Assembly (NCBI RefSeq): GCF_001579805.1
Contig: NZ_CP014546.1
Location: 4,588,001-4,652,000, forward strand
Direction: 5' to 3'
DNA length: 64,000 bases
DNA from: Pseudomonas azotoformans
GTDB lineage: Bacteria; Pseudomonadota; Gammaproteobacteria; Pseudomonadales; Pseudomonadaceae
This document shows, in pieces, positions 36,825 to 45,896 of the stretch. Under the pieces are notes generated by a model. The model was not told the DNA's origin and made no database searches. It worked only from the letters and a program-made list of their open reading frames with translations. The translations under genes and the position numbers were made by a program. The stretch's first letter is position 1, and each line of letters begins with the position of its first letter.

Positions 36825-38471
36825 TCAGTGAGCCGTGGGGCGGATCAGCCGCAAGGGCGGTCCGGCGGCGGGCAGTTCGGACGCGCCCGGTGCGGCCGCC
36901 AACAGTGCCTGGGTGTAGGCATTTTGTGGGCGCAGCAGCACCTGTTCGGCAGTGCCGTACTCCACCACTTCACCCTGGCGCATCACGGCGATGTGGTCGC
37001 TGATCTGCGCGGCCACCCGCAGGTCATGAGTGATGAACAGGATGCTCAGGTTCAGCTGCTTCTGCAGGTCGGCCAGCAATTCCAGCACCTGTTTCTGCAC
37101 CGACACATCCAGCGCCGACACGCTTTCATCGGCGATCAGCACTTGCGGGCGCATCGCCAGGGCACGGGCGATGCCGATGCGTTGGCGCTGGCCGCCGGAG
37201 AACTGCCGGGGTTTGCGCTGCAATGCATCACGCTTGAGGCCGACCTGTTCCAGTAGATCACCGGCCTCGGCCCAGGCATCCTTGGCCGACAACCCACGCA
37301 ATTGCGCGGCGCGAGCGATGATGTCGCCGACACGGTGGCGCGGGTTCAACGAACCGTAGGGATCCTGGAAAATCATCTGGATACGCCGCCGATTGGCCGC
37401 CAACGCCGAGCCATTCAAGGCCAGGAAATCGGTATCGCCCACCCACACATGCCCACTGTCACTGTCCACCAAGCGTATCGCCGCCTTGACCAGGGTGCTT
37501 TTGCCCGAGCCGGACTCGCCGACAATCGCCAAGGTCTTGCCCCGTGGCAGGTTCAGCGACACATTGCGCAGCGCCGCCACCGAGCTGCCGCCGACGGTGT
37601 AGGTCTTGGTCAGGTGCTCGATACGCAGCGCCATTTCGCCGTCGGCACTCGGCGCATGCAGCTCCGGGTGCAGCGCCGGTACGGCGGCGATCAGCTTGCG
37701 CGTGTAGGCGTGGGCCGGTGCGTTCAGTACCTGGTCGCGCTCACCGATCTCTACCAGGCGGCCGCCTTCCATCACTGCAATGCGGTCGGCGATCTGCGCC
37801 ACCACGCCGAAGTCATGGGTGATAAACAGAATGCCGTGCTGCCCACGCCCACGCAGGTCGCGCACCAGCTTCAGCACCTGGGCCTGGGTGGTCACGTCAA
37901 GGGCGGTGGTGGGCTCGTCGGCGATCAGCAAATCCGGGTTCATCGCCAAGGCCATGGCAATCACCACACGTTGGCATTGGCCGCCGGATAATTGATGGGG
38001 AAAGCTGTTGGCGATGCGCGGTGGGTCTGGCAGTTGGGTGGACTCCAGCAGCGCGAGCATGCGTTCACGGCGCTCGGCGGCGGGCATCTGCGGGGCGTGG
38101 ATGTCGAAGATTTCTTCGACTTGCTTGCCGATGCGAATCGCCGGGTTCAGCGCCGCCATGGGTTCCTGGAAGATCATCGCGATGCGATTGCCACGCAGGG
38201 CGCGCAAGCGGGCTTCATCGAGAGTGCAGATGTCGTCGCCGAGAAAATCGATCACGCCGCCGGCATGTCGCAGGCCTTTGGCGTAGTCGCCCATGATCGC
38301 CGCCGACAGCACGGATTTGCCCGAGCCCGACTCACCGATCACGCAGAGGATTTCGCCCTTGCGCACTTCCAGGCTGATGCCCTGCACGGCGTGGCTACGG
38401 TCGGCGCCCTTGGGGAGTTCGACGCTGAGGTTGTCGACCCGCAATACGGTTTGCTGGCTGTTCATGCTCAA
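36825..38471 (-). CDS. Peptide/opine ABC importer, fused double ATPase (DppD-DppF type)
   Basis: A 548-residue protein with two complete ABC ATPase domains. Each has a Walker A ([11 protein letters not shown] and [11 protein letters not shown]), a signature ([15 protein letters not shown] and [15 protein letters not shown]) and a Walker B ([12 protein letters not shown] and [12 protein letters not shown]). The first signature has Cys where Gln/Arg is usual. Fused ATPases of this sort energise family-5 peptide, nickel or glutathione importers. Its start overlaps the DppC-like permease stop by 4 bp, so it is translated last in the solute-binding protein-DppB-DppC-ATPase operon. Confidence 0.94.
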   Translation of the reverse strand: MSMNSQQTVLRVDNLSVELPKGADRSHAVQGISLEVRKGEILCVIGESGSGKSVLSAAIMGDYAKGLRHAGGVIDFLGDDICTLDEARLRALRGNRIAMIFQEPMAALNPAIRIGKQVEEIFDIHAPQMPAAERRERMLALLESTQLPDPPRIANSFPHQLSGGQCQRVVIAMALAMNPDLLIADEPTTALDVTTQAQVLKLVRDLRGRGQHGILFITHDFGVVAQIADRIAVMEGGRLVEIGERDQVLNAPAHAYTRKLIAAVPALHPELHAPSADGEMALRIEHLTKTYTVGGSSVAALRNVSLNLPRGKTLAIVGESGSGKSTLVKAAIRLVDSDSGHVWVGDTDFLALNGSALAANRRRIQMIFQDPYGSLNPRHRVGDIIARAAQLRGLSAKDAWAEAGDLLEQVGLKRDALQRKPRQFSGGQRQRIGIARALAMRPQVLIADESVSALDVSVQKQVLELLADLQKQLNLSILFITHDLRVAAQISDHIAVMRQGEVVEYGTAEQVLLRPQNAYTQALLAAAPGASELPAAGPPLRLIRPTAH

Positions 38472-39304
38472 CTCCTTGCGCCTTGCTGCGCGTGTTCATC
38501 CAGCCCGTCGGCGAGCAGGCTCAGGCCAAGCATCAGGGTGGAGATGGCGATGCAGGGGAAGATCACCAGGTGCGGGAAGGAAATGGCCATGGCGCGGCCG
38601 TCGTTGATCATGCCGCCCCAGTCCGGCGTAGGCGGCGGCAGGCCGAGGCCGAGGAAACCCAAGGCACCGATCATGATCGCGGTGTAGCCGATGCGCAGGC
38701 AGAAATCGACGATCAGCGGCCCGCCGCAGTTGGGCAATATTTCCACCAGCATGATGCGCAGCGAGCCTTCGCCCTGGGTGATGGCGCTGAGCACGTAGTC
38801 GCGCGAGCGGATGTCGATGGTCAACGCGCGCATGATGCGAAAAATCGCCGGGGCGCTGGTGAAGGTCACCGCAATCAGGATATTCAGCGCCGACGCGCCG
38901 AGGGCGATGATGATCACGATGTACAACACCAGCACCGGGAACGACAGCACGGTATCGGCCACGTAGGACAGCGCCGCGTCCACCCAACCGTTAAAGTAGC
39001 CGGCGCACAGCCCCATGGCGATGCCCACGGCAAACGCGGTGAGGGTGGCGAGGATCGACCAGAACAGCACGGTGCGTGTGCCCCAGATCAAGCGCGAAAG
39101 GATGTCGCGGCCAATCATGTCGGTGCCAAGCAAGAAGCGTGCGCCGTCATCGCCAGCCGTCATTGGCGTGAGCAACGGCGTGAAGCTTTCCAGCGGATCA
39201 TGGGGCGCCAGCCACGGCGCGCACAGGGCGATCAACACCCAGCCGCCGACCAGCAGCAGGCCGAGCAGGGCCAGGGGATGTTTGAAGGCGTTGAGCAGGT
39301 TCAT
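38468..39304 (-). CDS. ABC importer permease (DppC/OppC-like)
   Basis: A 278-residue inner-membrane protein with about 6 helices. The N-terminal segment is typical of DppC (ALCAPWLAPHDPLE), followed by LLGTDMIGRDILSRLIWGTR, the strongly conserved OppC/DppC motif, and the EAA-type coupling loop near ILPNCGGPLIVDF. Overlaps the DppB-like gene upstream and the ATPase gene downstream by 4 bp each. Confidence 0.94.
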   Translation of the reverse strand: MNLLNAFKHPLALLGLLLVGGWVLIALCAPWLAPHDPLESFTPLLTPMTAGDDGARFLLGTDMIGRDILSRLIWGTRTVLFWSILATLTAFAVGIAMGLCAGYFNGWVDAALSYVADTVLSFPVLVLYIVIIIALGASALNILIAVTFTSAPAIFRIMRALTIDIRSRDYVLSAITQGEGSLRIMLVEILPNCGGPLIVDFCLRIGYTAIMIGALGFLGLGLPPPTPDWGGMINDGRAMAISFPHLVIFPCIAISTLMLGLSLLADGLDEHAQQGARS

Positions 39305-40254
39305 TGGCGGCCTCCGCCGAGACTGTGCAGGGTGATGCGCGGGTTGAGCCAGGTGTAGGCCAGGTCCGAGAAGATCTTGCTGATACCCACCACCACGCCG
39401 CTGATCATTGCGCAGGCTTCGATCAGGTAGACGTCATGGTTGAGCGACGCGGTGTACAGCAGCGAGCCGAAGCCCTTGTAGGCGAAAAACACCTCCACCA
39501 CGATGACGTTCGACAGCAGCCACGGGATGTACAGCATGATCACCGTGACCGGCGCGATCAGCACGTTGCGCAAAGCGTGGCGCAGCACAATGCGTGTAGT
39601 GGACGCGCCTTTGAGCCGTGCGGTGCGGATATACGGCGCTTGCATCACTTCCACCATCGACGCGCGGGTAATGCGCGCCAGGTAGCCAATGCCGAACAGG
39701 CACAGCACCATCAGCGGCAGCACCAGTTCCACGGCGCTGAAGCCATCGCTCATGCTGCTTACGCCGGGCAGCCAGTTGAGCCAGAACACGAAGATTGCCG
39801 AGACGAACACCGCACTGGCGAAGTCCGGGATCGAGGTGGTGACAATCGACAGGAACGACACCAGCCGGTCGATCAAAGAGCCCTGGCGAATCCCGGCGAG
39901 GATGCCCAGGGTCAACGCCACCGGCACCATGACCAGCAAGGCCAGCCCGGCCAGGGCCAGGGTTTGCCAGAGGTTCGGAAGCAGCAGCTTGAGCACCGGC
40001 TCGCGAAAGTACACCGAGGTGCCCCAGTCGCCGGTCACGAAGTCCTTGAGCCACACCAGGTAGCGCCACACGAAGGGTTGGTTGTAGCCATGTTCCAGCA
40101 GCCACGCCGCGCGCTGGTCGGCGGCGGAGTAGGGGCCGAGGACGTTGATTGCCACGTCCTCGATGTTCAGCTCCAGGGCCAGGAACACGATCAGCGACAC
40201 CGACAGCAGTGTCGCTAACAGCATCAGCAGTTTGCGCAATAGAAAATGAGCCAT
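39301..40254 (-). CDS. ABC importer permease (DppB/OppB-like)
   Basis: A 317-residue inner-membrane permease with the DppB N-terminal helix (FLLRKLLMLLATLLSVSLIV), the periplasmic loop, and the conserved YIRTARLKGASTTRIVLRHA coupling region. Two in-frame ATGs compete: 40254 (MAHFLL) has GGAG 10 bases upstream; 40263 has the same GGAG only one base before it, so 40254 is preferred. Partner of the DppC-like permease. Confidence 0.93.
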   Translation of the reverse strand: MAHFLLRKLLMLLATLLSVSLIVFLALELNIEDVAINVLGPYSAADQRAAWLLEHGYNQPFVWRYLVWLKDFVTGDWGTSVYFREPVLKLLLPNLWQTLALAGLALLVMVPVALTLGILAGIRQGSLIDRLVSFLSIVTTSIPDFASAVFVSAIFVFWLNWLPGVSSMSDGFSAVELVLPLMVLCLFGIGYLARITRASMVEVMQAPYIRTARLKGASTTRIVLRHALRNVLIAPVTVIMLYIPWLLSNVIVVEVFFAYKGFGSLLYTASLNHDVYLIEACAMISGVVVGISKIFSDLAYTWLNPRITLHSLGGGRQ

Positions 40255-40301
40255 CAGGTGCATGCTCCGACGGGTAATGGGAGGTGTGTTGCGCCAGTAA
40301 T

Positions 40302-41945
40302 TCAGGCACTCAGCCAGACATTGCCCATGGGGTAGAAGTCGGAAGGGTGCACCTGGAAGCCCTGCACCTTTTTGCTCACGGCGGTGAACTTGTCGCCCCA
40401 GAACGGCTGCACGATCACGCAAGCGTCCTGCAGGATCTGCTCGACGCTCTGCATGGCCGCCGCACGTTGTTTCGGGTCGATGATGCCCATGGCCTTGTCC
40501 AGCGCGGCGTCGAAGGCCGGGTCGCTGTAGTGGCTTTCGTTCCAGGCGCCACCGCCACGGTAGGCCAATTCCAGGGACATCACGCCGAGCGGGCGATGGG
40601 CCCAGTAGGTCAGACTGAACGCGGCCTTGTCCCAGATCGGCCAGTATTGTGCGGCCGGGACCACTTTGAGGTTGATGCGGATCCCGGCTTCCAGGCAGTT
40701 TTGCTGCAGGATTTGCGCGCAGTCCTGCTCATAACGACCCTGGGTGTTGCCGACGATCAGGTCGATGTCCAGGCCATTGGCAAAACCGGCCTCGACCAGC
40801 AGTTTTTTCGCCGCCGCCACATCGCGTTCGCGCTTGGGCAGTGGGAAATATTCAGGATGGGAAGGGGCCACATGATGGTCCTCGCCCAGGGTGCCCATGC
40901 CTCGATAGGCGACCTTGAGCATCTGCGCGTTGTCGGCGCAGAGCACCACGGCTTTACGCACGCGCACATCGGTGAAGGGCTTCTGGTCGCAGGCCATGCG
41001 CATCACCACGGTCTGCGCGGATTTGCAGCTGAGCAGTTGCGCGCCGGGCAGGCGCTTGGCCAGGTCCAACTCGGCCACGGTGACGCGGTACAGCACGTCG
41101 ACTTGGCCGGCTTGCAGGGCGGCGAGGTGGGTGGACACGTCGGTGCCCATGTCGATGTAGCGCAGCTCGTCGAGGTTGGCCGGTTTGCCCCAATAGTCGG
41201 CGCGCTTGGCGAAGGTCGCCTGCTTGTTCACGGCAAACGACACCAGCTTGAACGGCCCGGTGGCCAATGGGTTTTTCGCCCAGTCATCGCCGGCCTTGAA
41301 GCTGCGGTGCACCAGGGCGCAGGTGAAGGCGTTGAGCATTTCCGGGATCGCCAGGATCGGCCGCTTGAGTTGCAGACGGAACTGGTAGTCGCTGACTTTT
41401 TCGAAGGCCTTGATGTCCTGGAACGCGGTGCGGTTGACCGACTTGGAGTCGGCGGCAATCCAGCGCTGGATATTGTGCTGCACGTCATCGGCGTTGAAGC
41501 TGTCGCCGTTGCTCCACTTCACGTCCTGGCGCAGGTTGAAGGTCCAGGTGGTGAGATCCTCTGATGGGCTCCAGCTTTCGGCGAGGTACGGGTGGGTGAT
41601 GTTATCGGCGTCGACCCAGGTCAGGTATTCCAGGGAGTTGCGCAACAGGTTCGAGGCTTCGATCCAGGTGATCAGCATCGGGTCCTGGATTTCCTGGATG
41701 GCGCAGGCAAACCGCAGGCTGCCGCCTTGACGGGCGGGCGTGCCGTCGGCCGCCTGGGCGTCGCTGCCGAGCAAGGCTGAACCGATGAAGGTGGAGGCAC
41801 TGGCCGCGGTGATGCCGAGCAGGGCGGCGGTGCGCAGGAATTGGCGGCGGTTGATCTCGCCGCGCTGCACTTGGGTGCACAGTGCGTCGACAGCGGGGTG
41901 CGGCGCGTTACCGTCCAGGGTCGCTAGAACGTTGGAGTCGGACAT
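40302..41945 (-). CDS. Family-5 extracellular solute-binding protein, Tat-type signal
   Basis: A 547-residue periplasmic binding protein of the SBP_bac_5 family (peptides, nickel, opines, oligosaccharides). Features are YLAESWSPSEDLTTWTFNLR, VKWSNGDSFNADDVQ and GTGPF-like LATGPFKLVS. Export appears to use the Tat pathway: an unusually long N-region of about 32 residues leads to NRRQFLRTAALLGITAASA. It is the first gene of the importer operon and is divergent from a LysR gene, 235 bp away. The substrate is not predictable from sequence alone. Confidence 0.93.
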   Translation of the reverse strand: MSDSNVLATLDGNAPHPAVDALCTQVQRGEINRRQFLRTAALLGITAASASTFIGSALLGSDAQAADGTPARQGGSLRFACAIQEIQDPMLITWIEASNLLRNSLEYLTWVDADNITHPYLAESWSPSEDLTTWTFNLRQDVKWSNGDSFNADDVQHNIQRWIAADSKSVNRTAFQDIKAFEKVSDYQFRLQLKRPILAIPEMLNAFTCALVHRSFKAGDDWAKNPLATGPFKLVSFAVNKQATFAKRADYWGKPANLDELRYIDMGTDVSTHLAALQAGQVDVLYRVTVAELDLAKRLPGAQLLSCKSAQTVVMRMACDQKPFTDVRVRKAVVLCADNAQMLKVAYRGMGTLGEDHHVAPSHPEYFPLPKRERDVAAAKKLLVEAGFANGLDIDLIVGNTQGRYEQDCAQILQQNCLEAGIRINLKVVPAAQYWPIWDKAAFSLTYWAHRPLGVMSLELAYRGGGAWNESHYSDPAFDAALDKAMGIIDPKQRAAAMQSVEQILQDACVIVQPFWGDKFTAVSKKVQGFQVHPSDFYPMGNVWLSA

Positions 41946-42180
41946 GGGGCTGCTCTCATGTTGTTTTTATTAGAGATGCCCGCAGTTTTGTGATTTGCGC
42001 AAAGATCGACAAACGATAAATTCAGCCGTTAAACGTTCATTAAACGCATGTTAGTCCGCGTCAGGGCGCCAAGGTGTGGAGATAGACGGGCTGGCAGATA
42101 CAAAAAATCATGTTGGCTAGGAAACATCCTACGGATCGTGGGATGCTTGGCGCCTCGTCAGTCGTCTTCGAGTGCCCTTC

Positions 42181-43110
42181 ATGAAACGCAAAATGCCCGG
42201 TCTCAATGCCCTCAAGGCTTTCGAGGTGGCCGGCAGCACCGGCAGTTTTACCCGGGCTGCGGAGCTGTTGAACGTGACCCAGAGCGCGGTCAGCCGCCAG
42301 GTCCGGCAGTTGGAAGAACAGTTGGGCGAGAACCTGCTGGAACGACGCCATCACCACTTGGAGCTGACCAGCGCCGGGCGCGTACTGCTGCGTGCGCTGA
42401 ACCAATCCTTCGACAAGATCGAGTTGACGGTACGCAGTATCCAGCAGAAAACCCACTCCAATCGCCTGCACGTCAATGCGCCGCCGACCTTTACCAGCCG
42501 CTGGTTGATGCCGCGCCTGGGGCGCCTGCGTGAGGCCCACCCGGAGCTGGAGTTGAGCATCACCACTTGCTTGCAGGACAGCCTGGCGCAGACCAGCACG
42601 CTCGATTGTGCGATTCGTTTTGGCAATGGTGAATGGGATGGCTTGGACAGCTCGTTGTTGATTCAGGAACGGCATATTGCGGTGTGTGCACCGTCACTGT
42701 ATGCCCGTGAGTGCAGCGATGGGGTGGACTTGAATCGCATGACTTTGCTGCATGTGTTGGCCAGTGAGGATCAGCGGTATCTCACGTGGAAACATTGGTT
42801 GGATGCGGCGCGGATCCATGGGGTGGATACCCAGGGTGGGTATGAGTTCGATCTGTTGGATCTGGCTATTCGGGCGGCTACGGATGGGTTGGGGATTACG
42901 ATTGCTGACTGGCATATGGTGGCGGCGGAGTTGGCGGCTGGGCAGTTGACTCAGGTGCTGAATGTGCATGTGGAGGGGCATCAGTCGTATTGGCTGGTGA
43001 CTCGGCCGGAGCAGACGGATATGCCGCAGTTGCAGGTGTTTGGGCAGTGGTTGCAGGAGGAGATTTGGTTGGCGCAGCGGCAGTTGGAGCCTTCTACGGC
43101 GGCGGGGTGA
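42181..43110 (+). CDS. LysR-family regulator (GcvA-like), divergent from ABC importer
   Basis: A 309-residue LysR protein. HTH region LNALKAFEVAGSTGSFTRAA followed by LNVTQSAVSRQVRQLEEQLG; effector domain includes RLHVNAPPTFTSRWLMPRL. Same GcvA-like branch as the LysR at 34562-35437. ATG 42181 is used rather than an in-frame GTG at 42172. Divergence from the solute-binding protein gene makes it the probable regulator of the importer. Its last 300 bases show a marked shift toward G-rich, T-ending codons. Confidence 0.92.
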   Translation: MKRKMPGLNALKAFEVAGSTGSFTRAAELLNVTQSAVSRQVRQLEEQLGENLLERRHHHLELTSAGRVLLRALNQSFDKIELTVRSIQQKTHSNRLHVNAPPTFTSRWLMPRLGRLREAHPELELSITTCLQDSLAQTSTLDCAIRFGNGEWDGLDSSLLIQERHIAVCAPSLYARECSDGVDLNRMTLLHVLASEDQRYLTWKHWLDAARIHGVDTQGGYEFDLLDLAIRAATDGLGITIADWHMVAAELAAGQLTQVLNVHVEGHQSYWLVTRPEQTDMPQLQVFGQWLQEEIWLAQRQLEPSTAAG

Positions 43111-43129
43111 GTGGGGTTTTGATTGCGTG

Positions 43130-43500
43130 CATATCCGTTATTTGGGTGATGGCTGATATGGGTTCCGCCCTTACGGCGGGTCACTTTGGAAAAGCCCCAA
43201 AGTAACCAAAGGGCTCTTGCCCCAACACTCGGCACCTCGCTTAGGCTCGGTGTGCCCGAACGCAGGCTTGAATCCGTGGGCCGCCGCGATGGGCCATCCT
43301 TGGCCCAGCGCGGCTAACCCGGCGTCCTGCCGGGTTACCCACGGATTCAAGCCTGCGTTCGGCCAGCGTGTTTGACGGGGCGCCTAGGATCAAGATCAAA
43401 AGCAAAAGCACAGCGGCCTGACAGCCGGCTTGAGTGGTGTGGAGCAAAAGCAAAAGCAACGGCGAACGCGGTCCACTGTGGGAGCTGGCTTGCCTGCGAT
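43130..43500 (+). repeat. Structured interspersed repeat, copy B (with terminal REP core)
   Basis: A 371-bp element in the gene-free gap 43111-43573, matching copy A (18452-18830) in flanks and orientation. Its centre is a different but perfect palindrome: 25 bases at 43256-43280 pair with 43338-43362, enclosing two hairpins (GGGCCA/TGGCCC and AACCCGGC/GCCGGGTT). The 5' hairpins and the 3' CAAAAG runs followed by a REP core (CTGTGGGAGC, 43476) are the same as in copy A. The remaining 73 bp before the kinase gene show no clear feature. Confidence 0.8.
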
Positions 43501-43573
43501 GGCATCGACTCGGTATGCCTGATACACCGGGTGTCTGCATCGCCGGAAAGCCAGCCATTTGGTTCTGGTGAGG

Positions 43574-44878
43574 CTATAGGCTGATCTTGATCTGCGCACA
43601 CAACCCACCTTCCGGCCGGTTGCTCAAGGTCAGCGTGCCGCCAATAGCTACCACCAACTGCTGGGCGATCGCCAAACCCAGGCCGGTGCCGCCGGTGCCG
43701 CGGTTGCGTGAGCTTTCCACGCGGTAGAACGGTTGCATCACCCGGATCAGTTCGTCTTCGGCGATGCCGGGGCCGTTGTCCAGGACCTTGATCGACAGTT
43801 CGCCATTGCCCGTGGAGCCGACTTCCAGTTGTGCGGCGCCGGCAAATTTGAGGGCGTTGTCCACGAGGTTCACCAGTACCCGGCGCAGGGCGTGGGGGCG
43901 GGTGTCGAGGACCACGGCGCTTTTGCCGCTGAGGCTGACCTGTTTGTGCATGTCTTGGTAATCAAATACCAGGCTGTCGAGGAAGGCGTCGAGGTTGATG
44001 CGGTGGCTGGCTTCGGTGGCGCCGTGGACGCTGCGCGCATAGGCCACGCCTTCGCGTACCAGGTGTTCCATCTCGCCCAGGTCGCTCCAGAGTTTGTCGC
44101 GTTCGGCGCAGTCCTCCATGAATTCGGCGCGCAGTTTCATGCGGGTGATCGGGGTTTGCAGGTCGTGGGAAATCGCCGCGAGGATCTGCATGCGTTCCTT
44201 GAGGTATTCGGCGATGCGTTTTTGCATTTCGTTGAACGCGGCGGCGGCGTGGGCGACTTCGGTGGGGCCGTTTTCGTCCAGCGGCGTGGGGTGGGCGTTA
44301 GGGTCGAGGGTTTCCACGGCGCGCGCCAGGCGGGTCAATGGGCGGATGGCCAGGCGCACGGCGATCCAGGTACAACCCAGCAACAACGCGAGTTGCAGCA
44401 CCAGCACCACCGGCAGCCAATAGGCGACGGGCAGGGCGGTGGGGCGCACGTCGATCGTGATCGGGCTGCCATCGGCGAGGTTCAGGTGCGCCTGGAAGTG
44501 TTTCTGCATGCCGGGGATGTCGCGAAAGGTCAACGCGTAGTGTTCGCCCAGCGCATCCGCGATGGAGGTGGCGGCCATGGGCACATCATCGCTGCTCATC
44601 GGTTCGCCGGTTTCGCCGGCATTGAGCAGGTAGCGGTAGTTCTGACGGTCGAGACGCGGCAACCAGCTGGTGCGTTCGTTGGCCGGCAGGCGGTCGAGAA
44701 TGGCCACCGAGGTGGACACATCGTTTTCCAGGTTGCCCAGCATGGCGGTGCGCGCACTGATGTAGCGCTCGTAGAACTGCGCACTGAAGGACAAGCCATG
44801 GGCGCACACCAGGCTGATCAGGAAGATCAGCGACAACTGTGACGCCAGGGTACGCGGCCAGCCAAACCTTAAGCTCAT
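43574..44878 (-). CDS. Sensor histidine kinase (EnvZ-like)
   Basis: A 434-residue inner-membrane kinase. Helix 1 is about residues 12-32, a periplasmic sensor spans about 33-150, helix 2 about 152-178, then a HAMP domain (RLAIRPLTRLARAVETL), HisKA with phospho-acceptor His238 in AAISHDLQTPITRMK, and HATPase with NLVDNALKFAG, DNGPGIAEDEL and GTGGTGLGLAIA. Its start overlaps the response regulator stop by 4 bp; the pair is one two-component system. The signal is unknown. Confidence 0.94.
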   Translation of the reverse strand: MSLRFGWPRTLASQLSLIFLISLVCAHGLSFSAQFYERYISARTAMLGNLENDVSTSVAILDRLPANERTSWLPRLDRQNYRYLLNAGETGEPMSSDDVPMAATSIADALGEHYALTFRDIPGMQKHFQAHLNLADGSPITIDVRPTALPVAYWLPVVLVLQLALLLGCTWIAVRLAIRPLTRLARAVETLDPNAHPTPLDENGPTEVAHAAAAFNEMQKRIAEYLKERMQILAAISHDLQTPITRMKLRAEFMEDCAERDKLWSDLGEMEHLVREGVAYARSVHGATEASHRINLDAFLDSLVFDYQDMHKQVSLSGKSAVVLDTRPHALRRVLVNLVDNALKFAGAAQLEVGSTGNGELSIKVLDNGPGIAEDELIRVMQPFYRVESSRNRGTGGTGLGLAIAQQLVVAIGGTLTLSNRPEGGLCAQIKISL

Positions 44879-45615
44879 TGCTCGGCCCCGAGGATTTCCA
44901 CCGGCAGCGAGAACACGTAGCCCTCGCTGCGCACGGTCTTGATGTAGGCCGGTTCGCGGGCATCATCCAGCAGGCGTTGGCGCAGGCGGCTCACCAGCAG
45001 GTCGATGGAACGGTCGAACAGGTCGGCATCGCGCCCTTGGGTCAGGTTGAGCAACTGGTCGCGGTTGAGCACGCGTTGCGGGTGGTCAAGGAACACCCGC
45101 AGCAGCCGGTATTCGGCGCCGCTCAGGGCCACCAGGGTGTCGTCTTCGTCGAGCAGGTGGCGGGCAGTGGTGTCCAGGCGCCAGCGACCGAAGCGGATCA
45201 GCCGGCCGGTTTCGCTGACCACCAGGTTCGGTGGAAGCATCCGTGTGCGGCGCAATACGGCGTTGATACGCGCCAGCAATTCACGGGCGGCGAAGGGTTT
45301 GACCAGGTAGTCGTCGGCGCCCATTTCCAGGCCGATGATGCGGTCGGTTTCATCGTTGCGCGCGGTGAGCATCAGCACCGGCGTGGCCTTGTGCTTGCCC
45401 ACCCGCAGTTCGCGGCACAGCTGCAAGCCATCGTCGCCGGGCATCATGATGTCCAGCACGATCAGGTCCACTGGCGTGGTGTCGAGGAAGCTACGCATCT
45501 GGCGGCCGTCGGCGACCACGGTGGTACGCATGCCGTTTTTCTTCAGGTAGTTGCCTACCAGCTCGCGGATCTCCCGGTCGTCATCGACGATCAGGATGTG
45601 ATCGACATGATCCAT
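44875..45615 (-). CDS. OmpR-family response regulator
   Basis: A 246-residue regulator. Receiver domain with Asp11/Asp12, phospho-acceptor Asp55 (LIVLDIMMPGDDG), Thr84 and Lys106 (YLVKPFAA), followed by an OmpR/PhoB winged helix (DLFDRSIDLLVSRLRQRL and KTVRSEGYVF). First gene of the operon with the EnvZ-like kinase. The 281 bp upstream separate it from the divergent serralysin remnant and include the inverted repeat at 45695. Confidence 0.95.
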   Translation of the reverse strand: MDHVDHILIVDDDREIRELVGNYLKKNGMRTTVVADGRQMRSFLDTTPVDLIVLDIMMPGDDGLQLCRELRVGKHKATPVLMLTARNDETDRIIGLEMGADDYLVKPFAARELLARINAVLRRTRMLPPNLVVSETGRLIRFGRWRLDTTARHLLDEDDTLVALSGAEYRLLRVFLDHPQRVLNRDQLLNLTQGRDADLFDRSIDLLVSRLRQRLLDDAREPAYIKTVRSEGYVFSLPVEILGAEQ

Positions 45616-45694
45616 GCTGCTTTCCTCGTTAATTACTCATTGGGGCGCAGTCTAGCCACTGTCGTTGCCTTTGCCTTGTGCCCTTTGTATTGCA

Positions 45695-45720
45695 GTGTAT
45701 CTGGCGTTAGGGAGATACAC
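45695..45720. promoter_or_regulatory. Inverted repeat upstream of response regulator and protease remnant
   Basis: GTGTATCT (45695-45702) and AGATACAC (45713-45720) are perfect 8-base inverted arms with a 10-base spacer. They lie in the divergent gap between the two-component operon (start 45615) and the serralysin remnant (start 45897) and could be a binding site for either. Inferred from symmetry only. Confidence 0.4.
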
Positions 45721-45896
45721 GATGAAGCAAAATTGCGGCTTTGATGCGCCAGGATCGGGGTGACGTCCTATGTCAACCCGGAATAAAGCTATAGGTTCAC
45801 ATGGCCTGAGTCGCTCGGATTCCCGGCTTAAACGCACATCCGACAGGGTACTCAAGGCCAGAAGATCAGGTTTTATTGCCTGGTGAGAGTGCATTC

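Noticed and set aside
36819..37256. Open frame antisense to the ABC ATPase end as a small gene
   Set aside because: No ribosome site and no domain; it overlaps the conserved second ATPase domain.
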